A stretch of 13,887 nt of DNA from Lonsdalea britannica (GTDB lineage: Bacteria; Pseudomonadota; Gammaproteobacteria; Enterobacterales; Enterobacteriaceae): the NCBI RefSeq assembly GCF_946477055.1, contig NZ_CAMKXG010000073.1, positions 1 to 13,887 of the forward strand, given 5' to 3'. The notes beneath the pieces were generated by a model that searched no databases, was not told the origin of the DNA, and saw only the letters and a program-made list of their open reading frames with translations. This document shows, piece by piece, positions 6,828 to 13,887 of this stretch (its first letter is position 1; each line of letters opens with the position of its first letter). The translations under genes and the position numbers were made by a program.

Positions 6828-7825
6828 ATTTGAAACAAGCCCGATTGTTAAGTTTTGTCTTTATCATGGGAGGATTGCTGCTGTTGATTCAGCTGCGTTT
6901 ACTAGCTTGTTTTATCGCCGGTTTTCTGGTGTACGAAATTATTAACCTGCTGACGCCTCATTTTCAGAAGGTCATCAGCGGTAAGCGCGCCCGTTTGGCG
7001 GTCGTCGCGGTGATCAGCGCGCTGGTCGTCAGCTTGCTCAGCGTCACGTTTGCAGCGTTGGTGGGACTATTGATGCAGGAGATGAGGGACACCCGCGTTT
7101 TCAATGCGCGTATCGCCTACATTCTGGGTGACGTGCAATCCCAGATGATGACTTTTCTGCCAGGTTACCTGCCGGTCAGCGTTGAAGAACTCCAGCAAGA
7201 GGTTATCCAGTGGCTACAACAGCACGTGGCGATTTTGCAGAACTTAGGGAAAAGCTTCCTGCACGGCTTCGTGACGATGCTGATAGGCATGATCCTTGGG
7301 GCGATCATCTCGTTGTATAACGTCGATCACCGAGTGGACAAGCCGTTGCTTAAAATGGAGCTGCTGCAACGTATCAGTCTGCTGTCGGCGTCATTCCGCA
7401 ATATCGTCTTCGCGCAGGTGAAAATCTCGCTGGTGAACACGGTCCTTTCCGCTATTTTCATATTGGGTGCCCTGCCGGCTTTTGGGATCCATCTGCCGTT
7501 TTCAAAAACGCTGGTCGTGCTGACGTTTGTTTTCGGCCTGCTGCCGGTGGTCGGAAATTTGATCTCTAACGCGATGGTGTTCATTGCCGCGCTTTCAATC
7601 TCGCTGCCGACGGCGTTGAGCGCTTTGCTATACCTGATGTTGATCCACAAGCTGGAATATTTCCTGAATGCGCAGATCGTCGGAACGCGAATCAAAGCTC
7701 ACGCCTGGGAGATTTTGTTGGCGATGCTGGTATTTGAAGCTGCTTTTGGTTTATCTGGCGTGATCGCGGCCCCTATCTATTACGCCTATCTGAAAAGCGA
7801 GCTGAAGCAGGCTGCGCTGATCTAA
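6815..7825 (+). CDS. AI-2E family transporter (PerM/TqsA-like membrane protein)
   Basis: This 336-residue inner-membrane protein belongs to the AI-2E/PerM family (PF01594), whose members include TqsA, an exporter of the autoinducer AI-2, and PerM. Two hydrophobic segments near the N-terminus (about 8-45) are followed by a third (about 60-90), a periplasmic helix-rich stretch (about 90-145), and then a cluster of membrane helices to the C-terminus. The C-terminal half carries the family pattern: PxxGN (about 246-250), a HKLEYFLNAQIVGTRI segment (about 280-295), and AWEILLAMLVFEAAFGLSGVIAAPIYYAYLK. The family is widely misnamed; substrates of most members are unknown and some act as Na+(Li+)/H+ antiporters, so AI-2 export should not be assumed. 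The ATG at 6815 has AGGA (6804-6807) in front, and a possible leader ORF overlaps it. No luxS or lsr gene is nearby. Confidence 0.85.
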   Translation: MQLLNLKQARLLSFVFIMGGLLLLIQLRLLACFIAGFLVYEIINLLTPHFQKVISGKRARLAVVAVISALVVSLLSVTFAALVGLLMQEMRDTRVFNARIAYILGDVQSQMMTFLPGYLPVSVEELQQEVIQWLQQHVAILQNLGKSFLHGFVTMLIGMILGAIISLYNVDHRVDKPLLKMELLQRISLLSASFRNIVFAQVKISLVNTVLSAIFILGALPAFGIHLPFSKTLVVLTFVFGLLPVVGNLISNAMVFIAALSISLPTALSALLYLMLIHKLEYFLNAQIVGTRIKAHAWEILLAMLVFEAAFGLSGVIAAPIYYAYLKSELKQAALI

Positions 7826-7834
7826 CCACTGAAT

Positions 7835-7862
7835 AGCGGTCATTTACTCATGGATGGCCGCT
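7835..7862 (+). terminator. Hairpin after the AI-2E gene, weak terminator
   Basis: The arms agcggtcat (7835-7843) and atggccgct (7854-7862) pair over nine bases with one G-U pair around a 10-base loop, starting nine bases after the stop codon. No T tract follows, so termination here is uncertain; a Rho-dependent end is equally possible. Confidence 0.35.
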
Positions 7863-7970
7863 CTGGCGCACGTTCCTTCACACACAGTCTGTTGAGCCCG
7901 TTCAGCGTTGAGCCTGTCGAGTCCGTAGAGCGTAAAAAAGAGAGTTGGCGTGGGGAAGGCTAAAGCGAAG

Positions 7971-7993
7971 AAAAGGGCGGCTGTGCGCCGCCC
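7971..7993 (-). terminator. Intrinsic terminator of ldtA
   Basis: A perfect 7-bp G/C stem, gggcggc (7975-7981) with gccgccc (7987-7993), closes a 5-base loop. Read on the minus strand it is followed by TTTTCTTC. It begins 11 bases after the ldtA stop codon. On the plus strand the bases after it are not T-rich, so it works mainly for ldtA. Confidence 0.82.
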
Positions 7994-8004
7994 TCACGTT
8001 GGGA

Positions 8005-9156
8005 TTAAGACTGGCTTGGCTGCTCTGAAGGCGCCGTCGCGGTGTCGTTTTCTTCCGGTGTTGCTGTCGCATCCGGCGTAGTCGTTTCCGGTTGCACGTT
8101 ATCAGACTGCGGCTGCGCTTCCTGAGGATTGGCCTCTGGCGCGGCAGGCGTCGCTGCTTCCGGCGCGGCCTGCTGTACGGTCTGCGGCGCGACTGGCGCA
8201 GCGTTCTGTGGCTCAGCCGGTGATACAGGATCGTTGGCCGGGCCGTTCACTTTAAGCGGGATACCCAGGCGATCATGAATCACCTGATTAACCGTGCTTT
8301 CGTTCACGCTGGCATCAGCCAGAATTTGGGTCACGGCAGGCGTCAGCGTCAGCGGAACCGGTGTGTCGGCGTTGAACTCTTCCACGGTGCGTGACAGCGG
8401 GTGGTGAACTTCGAGGTAGCGGGAGCCGTCAGGTTCCGTCGTCGCTTTAACCGGTTCATTGATGAACTGCACGCGGGTGCCGACCGGCACGTGATCGAAC
8501 AGGTATTTGATGTCGTCGGCACGCAGACGTACGCAGCCGTGGCTGACGCGCAGGCCGATACCGAAGTTGGCATTCGTACCATGAATGGCATACAGGCGCC
8601 CGATGTAAAGCGCATAGAGGCCCATCGGGTTGTCCGGACCGGCCGGGTAGACGGCTGGCAGCGTCTCGCCGCGCGCGGCGTATTCGGCATGCATAGCGGC
8701 GGTCGGCGTCCACGTCGGACCATCCTTCTTACGCTGTACCGAGGTCACCCAGTTGATCGGGGTATCCTTGCCTAACTCGCCGATGCCGATCGGCAGTACC
8801 ACGACGGTATTGGTGCCTTTCGGGTAGTAGTACAGACGCATCTCTGCGCTGTTGATAACAATCCCCTGACGCGGCGTATCCGGGAGGATCAGCTGCTGCG
8901 GGATTGTAATGTCGCTGCCAGGTTTGGGCAGGTAAACATCAATCCCCGGATTTGCTTCCATCATATTGCTCAGCCCCATCTGGAACTGGGCGGCGAAATG
9001 CTCAAGAGGCTGGGTGCTATCGCTGGGGATAGTAAAGTTAATGTTTTCACCCACCAACCGACTTTTACCGGTAGGCAGAGGATAGACTACGGCCAGAGCT
9101 GCCTGGCTAAAGCTGGCAGCAGCCAAAACGAACGTCAGAATCGCACGAATACTCAT
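8005..9156 (-). CDS. ldtA: L,D-transpeptidase LdtA (ErfK) with extended C-terminal tail
   Basis: This periplasmic YkuD-family enzyme is 383 residues long. In E. coli LdtA, LdtB and LdtC use a cysteine to attach Braun lipoprotein to meso-diaminopimelate in peptidoglycan. A signal peptide covers residues 1-22 (hydrophobic core, then ALA before VVYPLP). A LysM-like region follows (about 38-90). The catalytic domain (about 97-232) has [20 protein letters not shown], with His192, His206 and the nucleophile Cys208. The segments [25 protein letters not shown] and [17 protein letters not shown] place it with ErfK rather than YbiS, YcfS or YnhG, by memory of those proteins. E. coli LdtA is about 310 residues; the excess is a tail from about 305 to 383, rich in Pro, Ala, Gln, Glu and Thr, probably disordered. 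The ATG at 9156 has only a weak ribosome site. It is a single-gene unit. Confidence 0.9.
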   Translation of the reverse strand: MSIRAILTFVLAAASFSQAALAVVYPLPTGKSRLVGENINFTIPSDSTQPLEHFAAQFQMGLSNMMEANPGIDVYLPKPGSDITIPQQLILPDTPRQGIVINSAEMRLYYYPKGTNTVVVLPIGIGELGKDTPINWVTSVQRKKDGPTWTPTAAMHAEYAARGETLPAVYPAGPDNPMGLYALYIGRLYAIHGTNANFGIGLRVSHGCVRLRADDIKYLFDHVPVGTRVQFINEPVKATTEPDGSRYLEVHHPLSRTVEEFNADTPVPLTLTPAVTQILADASVNESTVNQVIHDRLGIPLKVNGPANDPVSPAEPQNAAPVAPQTVQQAAPEAATPAAPEANPQEAQPQSDNVQPETTTPDATATPEENDTATAPSEQPSQS

Positions 9157-9227
9157 GTTGGGATCTTAATTGAGTGTGAAGCCATACCGGCGGAAATGGT
9201 TATTGGGGTCAATAGAGACCTGTGCGC

Positions 9228-9233
9228 ATTATA
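9228..9233 (-). promoter_or_regulatory. Candidate -10 box of ldtA
   Basis: On the minus strand the hexamer reads TATAAT, a perfect -10, about 72 bases before the ldtA start codon. No good -35 stands 16-18 bases upstream, which would fit a promoter helped by an activator. A CRP-like palindrome lies upstream at 9261-9282. Confidence 0.4.
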
Positions 9234-9260
9234 TGGGCAGATCGTCTTAATTGGGAAACA

Positions 9261-9282
9261 ACATGTGTAACTAATCACATTT
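9261..9282. promoter_or_regulatory. CRP-like palindrome upstream of ldtA
   Basis: On the minus strand the core reads TGTGA-N6-ACACA, one base off the CRP consensus core, within a 22-bp stretch matching at 15 positions. Its centre is about 50 bases before the start predicted from the -10 box at 9228-9233. That is neither of the common distances (41 or 61), so a functional role is doubtful. Confidence 0.3.
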
Positions 9283-9396
9283 TTTGAAGCCCCCAAGCCC
9301 GGCGGTTCATTTTTGGCATGAAAAAGTGAGTGAGATGTCTTCCTGACCGGGATGTCGGCAGGTGGGGGCGATGCGGTCGATAAGTCTGCCCACCAT

Positions 9397-9433
9397 AAAA
9401 AACGCCCTGCGCCGGAGTGTCGGCGCAGGGCGT
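9397..9433 (-). terminator. Strong intrinsic terminator of nifJ
   Basis: A perfect 13-bp stem, acgccctgcgccg (9402-9414) with cggcgcagggcgt (9421-9433), closes a 6-base loop. On the minus strand it is followed by six T (complement of 9397-9402). It starts 20 bases after the nifJ stop codon and should isolate nifJ from ldtA, which lies next on the same strand. Confidence 0.93.
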
Positions 9434-9453
9434 AGAGATTGCCTTACTAGCTG

Positions 9454-12400
9454 TTATTCCTGCGTATTTTTCTCGGCTTTGCCCGCCATCATATTCAGGA
9501 AGTCATAGCGTCGGCGCAGATCCAGCTCGGCTTCTTCATACAGCAGGGCCGTTTCTTCCGGCATCTGCGTATTCAGGCGGCGGAATCGTTGCTCTTTGAG
9601 CAGCGTATCGCTCAAGCTGGCGGACGGCGGACGAGAGTCCGTCATCAGCGCTGGTTTGCCTTCCGCGGTGCGTCGCGGGTCAAAGCGATACAGCGGCCAG
9701 AAGCCGGTCGCCGTCAACTGACGCATCTGATCGTGGCTGAACGCCAAATCGTAGCCGTGCTCTTCACACGGGCTGTAGGCGATAATCAGTGATGGACCCG
9801 GCCACGCTTCAGCTTCCTGAATGGCTTTTATCGTCTGGTTGAGCTGAGCGCCCAGCGAGATCTGCGCGACATAGACGTGTCCGTACATCATGACGTTGAT
9901 GCCGAGATCTTTACGCGCTTTACGCTTGCCGTTCTCGCCAAACTTAGTTACTGCGCCCAGTGGGGTCGCCTTGGACTGCTGGCCGCCGGTGTTGGAGTAG
10001 CACTGCGTATCCAGCACCAGAACGTTGACGTTTTCCGACAGGCTCATGACGTGGTCCAGACCGCCGTAGCCGATGTCGTAAGCCCAGCCATCGCCGCCGA
10101 TCAGCCAGATGGATTTCTCGACCAGATGATCCGCTTCTTCCGCCAGCTGACGCGCCTCATGACTCGTCAGTGTGGCCAACTGCTCGCGCAACTGCTCGAT
10201 CTGCTGGCGACGGTCGTCGGTTTTAATATTTTCTTCCAGCAGAGACGCGACCAGTTCGGTGGATAACTGAGGCGCCAACTGGTTCAGCAGGCGCTGGGCG
10301 CGCTGGCGATGATGATCCACGCTCAGACGGAAGCCCAGACCGAACTCGGCGTTATCTTCGAACAGGGAGTTAGCCCAAGCCGGGCCGCGGCCGTTGGCAT
10401 CGGTGGTCCACGGCGTCGTCGGCAGGTTACCGCCGTAAATCGAAGAACAACCCGTGGCGTTGGCGACCAGCAGACGGTCGCCGTACAGCTGGGTCAGTAT
10501 CTTGATATACGGCGTTTCACCGCAGCCAGAGCAGGCGCCGGAGTATTCAAACAGCGGTGTAATCAGCTGCGACGTACGAATGTCGATGCGTTCCAGCTTG
10601 TTGCGGTCGATTTCCGGCAGCTTCAGGAAGAAGTCGTAATGCGTCTTCTCTTCCTCGACGTGCTCCAGGCGCGGCTCCATGTTGATGGCCTTGATCTCAG
10701 GGTTCTGACGATCTTTGGCCGGGCACACTTCCACGCACAGATTACAGCCGGTGCAGTCTTCGGGCGCGACCTGCAAGACGTATTTCTGGCCGCGCATGTC
10801 GCGGGCTTTCACATCCAGCGATTGCAGGGACGCGGGCGCGGTCTCCATCTCTTCCGCCGGGACAACTTTGGCTCGGATGGCGGCATGCGGGCAGGCGGCG
10901 ACGCAATGGTTGCACTGGGTACACAGGTCGGCTTTCCACAACGGAATTTCTTCCGCGATGTTGCGTTTTTCCCAACGGGTGGTGCCCGTCGGCCAGGTGC
11001 CGTCCGGCGGCAGCGCGGAAACGGGCAGGGTATCGCCCAGTCCGGCCAGCATGGCGGCGGTCACGGTTTTGACGAAGTCGGGCGCGGCGTCGGAGACAAC
11101 CGGCGGGCGCTGCGGGCTGCTCGGGTTGACCGGCTCCAGCGGCACGGCGGCCAGCGCTTCCAGCGTGGCGTCCAGCGCGCGCCAGTTACGTTCGACCAGC
11201 TCCACGCCTTTGCTGCCGTAGCTGTTATTGATGGCGGTGCGCAGTTTTTCTCGCGCATCTTCTCCCGGCAAAATTTGCGACAGGTGGAAGAAGGCCATCT
11301 GCATGACGGTATTGATACGCGCGCCCAGTTGGCAATCACGTGCGATCTTGGCCGCGTTGATGCAGTAGACGCGCGCCTGACGCTGATTCAGCCCCGCCTG
11401 CACTTCCTGCGGCAGGCGATGCCACAGGTCTTCGCTGCTGTACGGCGTGTTAATCAGGAAAATCCCGCCCGGTTTCAGACGTTCGACCATGCTGTATTTA
11501 TCAATGAACTGCCACTGGTGGCAGGCCACGAAGTCGGCCTGTTCGATCAAGTACGCGGAATTGATCGGCGTTGGGCCGACGCGCATGTGCGATACGGTCA
11601 GGCTGCCGGCTTTCTTCGAGTCATACACGAAGTAGCCTTGCACGAACATCGGCGTCGAATTACCGACGATTTTGATGGAGTTCTTGGTGGCCGACACGGT
11701 GCCATCGCTGCCCAGACCATAGAACAACGCTTCGTGCGACGCTTGCGTCGGCATCGGCAGGTCGGACAGCGGCAGTGACAGATTTGTCACGTCGTCGTAG
11801 ATTCCCACCGTAAAGCGCGGGCGCGGGTTGGCGAGCGCTAACTCTTTAAATATGGCTTCGACGCACTGCGGCGTAAATTCTTTAGATGACAGGCCGTAGC
11901 GGCCGCCGATCACGCGGGGCATGAGTGGGCGCTCACCTCGAGAGAAAGCCTCGGCGACGGCGGTCATGACATCCAGATACAGCGGCTCGGCTAGCGCGCC
12001 TGGTTCTTTGGTTCGGTCCAGTACGGCAATGTTCTGAGCGGTCTGCGGGATCACGTCCAGCAGGTGCTGGGCGGAGAACGGCCGGTACAGACGGACTTTC
12101 ACCACACCGACTTTCTCGCCACGGGTGAGCAGCGTATCAATGACTTCTTCGCTGGTGCCGACGCCGGAGCCCATCAGAATGATGATGCGGGTCGCTTCCG
12201 GGTGTCCGTAGTACTCAAACGGGTGGTACTGACGACCGGTGGCGGCGGCGAAGTCATCCATCGCCTGCTCGACATGCTGATAGGCATCGTTGTACCAGGT
12301 GTTAGTCGCTTCGCGCGCCTGGAAGAAGGTATCCGGATTGGACGCGGTTCCGCGAATGACCGGACGCTCTGGTGTGAGCGCTCGCTCACGATGCTCATCA

Positions 12401-12987
12401 ATCGACTTCTGCGGCAGCAGCTGCAGGATCTGTTCGTCGCTCAGCGGTTCAATCTTGTTGATTTCGTGAGAGGTCCGGAAACCATCAAAGAAATGAATAA
12501 AAGGCAAGCGGCTGTTCAGACTGGCCATCTGAGAAATCAGCGCAAAGTCCTGCGCTTCCTGAACGTTGCTGGCGCACAGCATGGCGCAGCCGGTTTGGCG
12601 TACGGCCATCACATCGGAATGGTCGCAGAAAATGGACAGCGCGTGGGTTGCAACCGTACGGGCGGCAACGTGCAGGACGAAGGGGGTCAACTGACCGGCC
12701 AGTTTGTACAGCGTCGGGATCATCAACAACAGTCCCTGCGACGATGTGAAAGAGGTCGCCAGGGCCCCGGTTTGCAGTGCGCCGTGCACGGTCGCGATGG
12801 CGCCGGCTTCCGACTGCATTTCCATCACGCGCGGCGTGTCTCCCCACAGGTTGCGGCGGCCTTCGCTGGACCAGGCTGCCGCCTGCTCCGCCATGGTCGA
12901 ACTGGGCGTAATGGGGTAAATGGCGATAACTTCATTAGCTCGCCAGGCCACGGATGCGACTGCGTTATTACCGTCGGTGGTGATCAT
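9454..12987 (-). CDS. nifJ: Pyruvate:ferredoxin/flavodoxin oxidoreductase
   Basis: This 1177-residue single-chain enzyme oxidises pyruvate with CoA to acetyl-CoA and CO2, passing electrons to ferredoxin or flavodoxin. All modules are present in order: the N-terminal pyrimidine domain (YPITPSSTMAEQA, 24-36), the transketolase-like and CoA-binding regions, and two 4Fe-4S motifs. These are CTQCNHCVAAC (Cys689, 692, 695, 699) and CTGCNLCVEVC (745, 748, 751, 755). The thiamine diphosphate domain follows, with GDGWAYDIGYGG (965-976) and CYSNTGGQQS (996-1005). The cysteines of the proximal cluster appear at 819, 822, 847 and 1074. Nothing is missing, and the length matches E. coli YdbK (about 1174). 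The ATG at 12987 follows GAAGG at eight bases. nifJ is monocistronic, with no nif gene nearby, so a role in anaerobic or stress metabolism as for YdbK is likelier than nitrogen fixation, though electron supply to a distant nitrogenase cannot be excluded. Confidence 0.96.
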   Translation of the reverse strand: MITTDGNNAVASVAWRANEVIAIYPITPSSTMAEQAAAWSSEGRRNLWGDTPRVMEMQSEAGAIATVHGALQTGALATSFTSSQGLLLMIPTLYKLAGQLTPFVLHVAARTVATHALSIFCDHSDVMAVRQTGCAMLCASNVQEAQDFALISQMASLNSRLPFIHFFDGFRTSHEINKIEPLSDEQILQLLPQKSIDEHRERALTPERPVIRGTASNPDTFFQAREATNTWYNDAYQHVEQAMDDFAAATGRQYHPFEYYGHPEATRIIILMGSGVGTSEEVIDTLLTRGEKVGVVKVRLYRPFSAQHLLDVIPQTAQNIAVLDRTKEPGALAEPLYLDVMTAVAEAFSRGERPLMPRVIGGRYGLSSKEFTPQCVEAIFKELALANPRPRFTVGIYDDVTNLSLPLSDLPMPTQASHEALFYGLGSDGTVSATKNSIKIVGNSTPMFVQGYFVYDSKKAGSLTVSHMRVGPTPINSAYLIEQADFVACHQWQFIDKYSMVERLKPGGIFLINTPYSSEDLWHRLPQEVQAGLNQRQARVYCINAAKIARDCQLGARINTVMQMAFFHLSQILPGEDAREKLRTAINNSYGSKGVELVERNWRALDATLEALAAVPLEPVNPSSPQRPPVVSDAAPDFVKTVTAAMLAGLGDTLPVSALPPDGTWPTGTTRWEKRNIAEEIPLWKADLCTQCNHCVAACPHAAIRAKVVPAEEMETAPASLQSLDVKARDMRGQKYVLQVAPEDCTGCNLCVEVCPAKDRQNPEIKAINMEPRLEHVEEEKTHYDFFLKLPEIDRNKLERIDIRTSQLITPLFEYSGACSGCGETPYIKILTQLYGDRLLVANATGCSSIYGGNLPTTPWTTDANGRGPAWANSLFEDNAEFGLGFRLSVDHHRQRAQRLLNQLAPQLSTELVASLLEENIKTDDRRQQIEQLREQLATLTSHEARQLAEEADHLVEKSIWLIGGDGWAYDIGYGGLDHVMSLSENVNVLVLDTQCYSNTGGQQSKATPLGAVTKFGENGKRKARKDLGINVMMYGHVYVAQISLGAQLNQTIKAIQEAEAWPGPSLIIAYSPCEEHGYDLAFSHDQMRQLTATGFWPLYRFDPRRTAEGKPALMTDSRPPSASLSDTLLKEQRFRRLNTQMPEETALLYEEAELDLRRRYDFLNMMAGKAEKNTQE

Positions 12988-13280
12988 GACTTAACCTTCA
13001 ATTGCTGAGCGAATTACCTTGTGGGGCGGGTTTTATCACCGCTAGGACTGATCGTTATACAGCCGTTTGTGCGCGGAGTTGTCTTAAAAATCTGTTCAAT
13101 TCCAACTGCAGACAGTATGTAGCAATATTGTTACAGCGAGACGAACCATTTTCGGATCATAACAGGTCCGGCGAAAACGTTCATCCTTGCGACGAATACG
13201 GGAACTGTTTTTTCCTCTGTCGCCACTGAATCCTTACTGCCCCGTTCATTTCTGTGGGGAGCGCGAGTAAGGTAGACATT

Positions 13281-13868
13281 ATGACGAGAGAAAAGCCACC
13301 ACAGCCGATCATTGATACACCGCATCTGGTGCTGCGAGCGTTGCGGGATGGCGACGCTGAAGCGTTGTTCGCACTGCTGGAAAGTGACCCGCGCATCGCC
13401 GCTATGGCCGTGCATATTCCTTATCCTTGTCCCGAGTCTCGCATAAGATCGTGGATTGCGTCTCTGGACGATAACTGGCTAAGCGGAAAAAGCGTGACGT
13501 TCGCTCTGTGTCTGCGGCAAGGAGGAGAGGTCGTGGGCGCGATTTCGCTGTCGGCGCTGGATAGTCATTACCCAGAGGTCGGCTATTGGTTGGGGACGGA
13601 ATATTGGGGGCGCGGCTACAGCACAGAAGCCTGTCTGGCGATATGTCAGTTCGCGTTTGGGCAACTCGGTCTGGACCGGTTATATGGCTGTCATAAAGAC
13701 GGTAATACCGCTTCCGGTAAGGTGCTGCTGAAAAGCGGATTTCAGCTGCTGGGCAGTCAGCATCTGTATATCGCCGAGTTACAACGACAGGAATGGGTCG
13801 CTTTTTACCTGAAAGTTGCCTCTGAGGACGCGTCACTATCGCAACAAGATAATGCGCTGGCGGGGTAA
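13281..13868 (+). CDS. GNAT-family N-acetyltransferase, RimJ/RimL type
   Basis: This 195-residue protein carries one Gcn5-related acetyltransferase domain. It opens with the RimJ/RimL-like pattern of a beta strand, LVLRALRDGDAEALFALL (16-33). It continues with VVGAISLSAL (94s region start at about 84-93) and VGYWLGTEYWGRGYSTEA (100-117), where the Gly-rich RGYS turn binds the pyrophosphate of acetyl-CoA. It ends with NTASGKVLLKSGF (142-154), the usual closing motif. RimJ and RimL acetylate N-termini of ribosomal proteins, but most relatives have unknown substrates, so no symbol is given. I chose the ATG at 13281, which has TAAGG eight bases upstream; the in-frame GTG at 13254 would add nine residues outside the domain. 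It diverges from nifJ across 293 bases. It lacks the large domain of the Acs-modifying Pat enzyme. Confidence 0.85.
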   Translation: MTREKPPQPIIDTPHLVLRALRDGDAEALFALLESDPRIAAMAVHIPYPCPESRIRSWIASLDDNWLSGKSVTFALCLRQGGEVVGAISLSALDSHYPEVGYWLGTEYWGRGYSTEACLAICQFAFGQLGLDRLYGCHKDGNTASGKVLLKSGFQLLGSQHLYIAELQRQEWVAFYLKVASEDASLSQQDNALAG

Positions 13869-13887
13869 ACCGTAGTGATAATTTTAG

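Noticed and set aside
7891..7914. Two copies of gttgagcc 16 bases apart
   Set aside because: Eight-base copies at this distance are easily chance and belong to no repeat family I recognise, nor to a CRISPR-like pattern.
10309..11778. Plus-strand ORF of 489 residues opposite nifJ
   Set aside because: It is antisense to a complete, motif-verified nifJ gene. Its translation is rich in Arg, Gln, Gly and His with no domain, as expected when GC-rich codons are read backwards.
12064..13008. Plus-strand ORF of 314 residues opposite the 5' end of nifJ
   Set aside because: Same reasoning: it covers the well-conserved N-terminal domain of NifJ on the other strand and has no recognisable family.
13254..13280. 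Upstream GTG start adding nine residues to the GNAT protein
   Set aside because: The ATG at 13281 has a better placed ribosome site (TAAGG) and starts where family members usually begin.
12988..13280. SoxS box controlling nifJ, as suggested for E. coli ydbK
   Set aside because: A GCAC core occurs on the minus strand near 13070, but the downstream half of the SoxS consensus does not fit. No convincing promoter was found for either divergent gene here.

Overview
The window looks like ordinary chromosomal backbone of a gamma-proteobacterium of the order Enterobacterales. GhxP, YjcE, Acs, LdtA and NifJ all resemble, from memory, their E. coli counterparts closely, and the order ghxP(+) - yjcE(+) - acs(-) is the E. 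coli arrangement. A plant-associated or related genus (Dickeya, Brenneria or Pectobacterium type) is a reasonable guess for a relative that keeps nifJ and has moderately GC-rich genes, but the sequence does not settle the genus. The first 44 bases are not genomic: they are an Illumina Nextera transposase adapter with an i7 index, so the window begins at a contig edge.

Layout, left to right. (1) 45-1053: the 3' three quarters of ghxP, a purine permease, closed by a clear intrinsic terminator. (2) 1300-2946: yjcE, a CPA1 Na+/H+ antiporter, converging across a shared hairpin on acs (2995-4953, minus), acetyl-CoA synthetase. The yjcF, actP and yjcH genes found between yjcE and acs in E. coli are absent. 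(3) 4954-5718: 765 bases of AT-rich, apparently non-coding DNA with a very good CRP site and a separate perfect 9-bp inverted repeat. (4) 5719-6111: a stand-alone PAS-domain protein with no output domain. (5) 6112-6814: poorly coding DNA with one doubtful small ORF and a possible 16-codon leader ORF that overlaps the next start. (6) 6815-7825: an AI-2E family membrane protein, converging on ldtA (8005-9156, minus), an L,D-transpeptidase with an unusual Pro/Ala/Gln/Glu-rich C-terminal tail. (7) 9454-12987: nifJ (minus), pyruvate:ferredoxin/flavodoxin oxidoreductase, with a 13-bp-stem terminator. (8) 13281-13868: a RimJ/RimL-type GNAT acetyltransferase, divergent from nifJ.

Most genes appear to be single-gene transcription units separated by terminators, so they do not form one pathway. 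Two enzymes make acetyl-CoA: Acs from acetate and NifJ from pyruvate. The CRP site upstream of acs fits its known control by carbon status. LdtA acts on the cell wall in the periplasm; GhxP, YjcE and the AI-2E family protein are inner-membrane proteins.

I found no CRISPR array, prophage, insertion sequence, tRNA or rRNA, and no convincing new multi-gene system. The best places for a second look are the AT-rich island around the PAS gene (4954-6814), its palindromic operator-like repeat, the overlapping leader ORF before the AI-2E gene, and the tail on LdtA.
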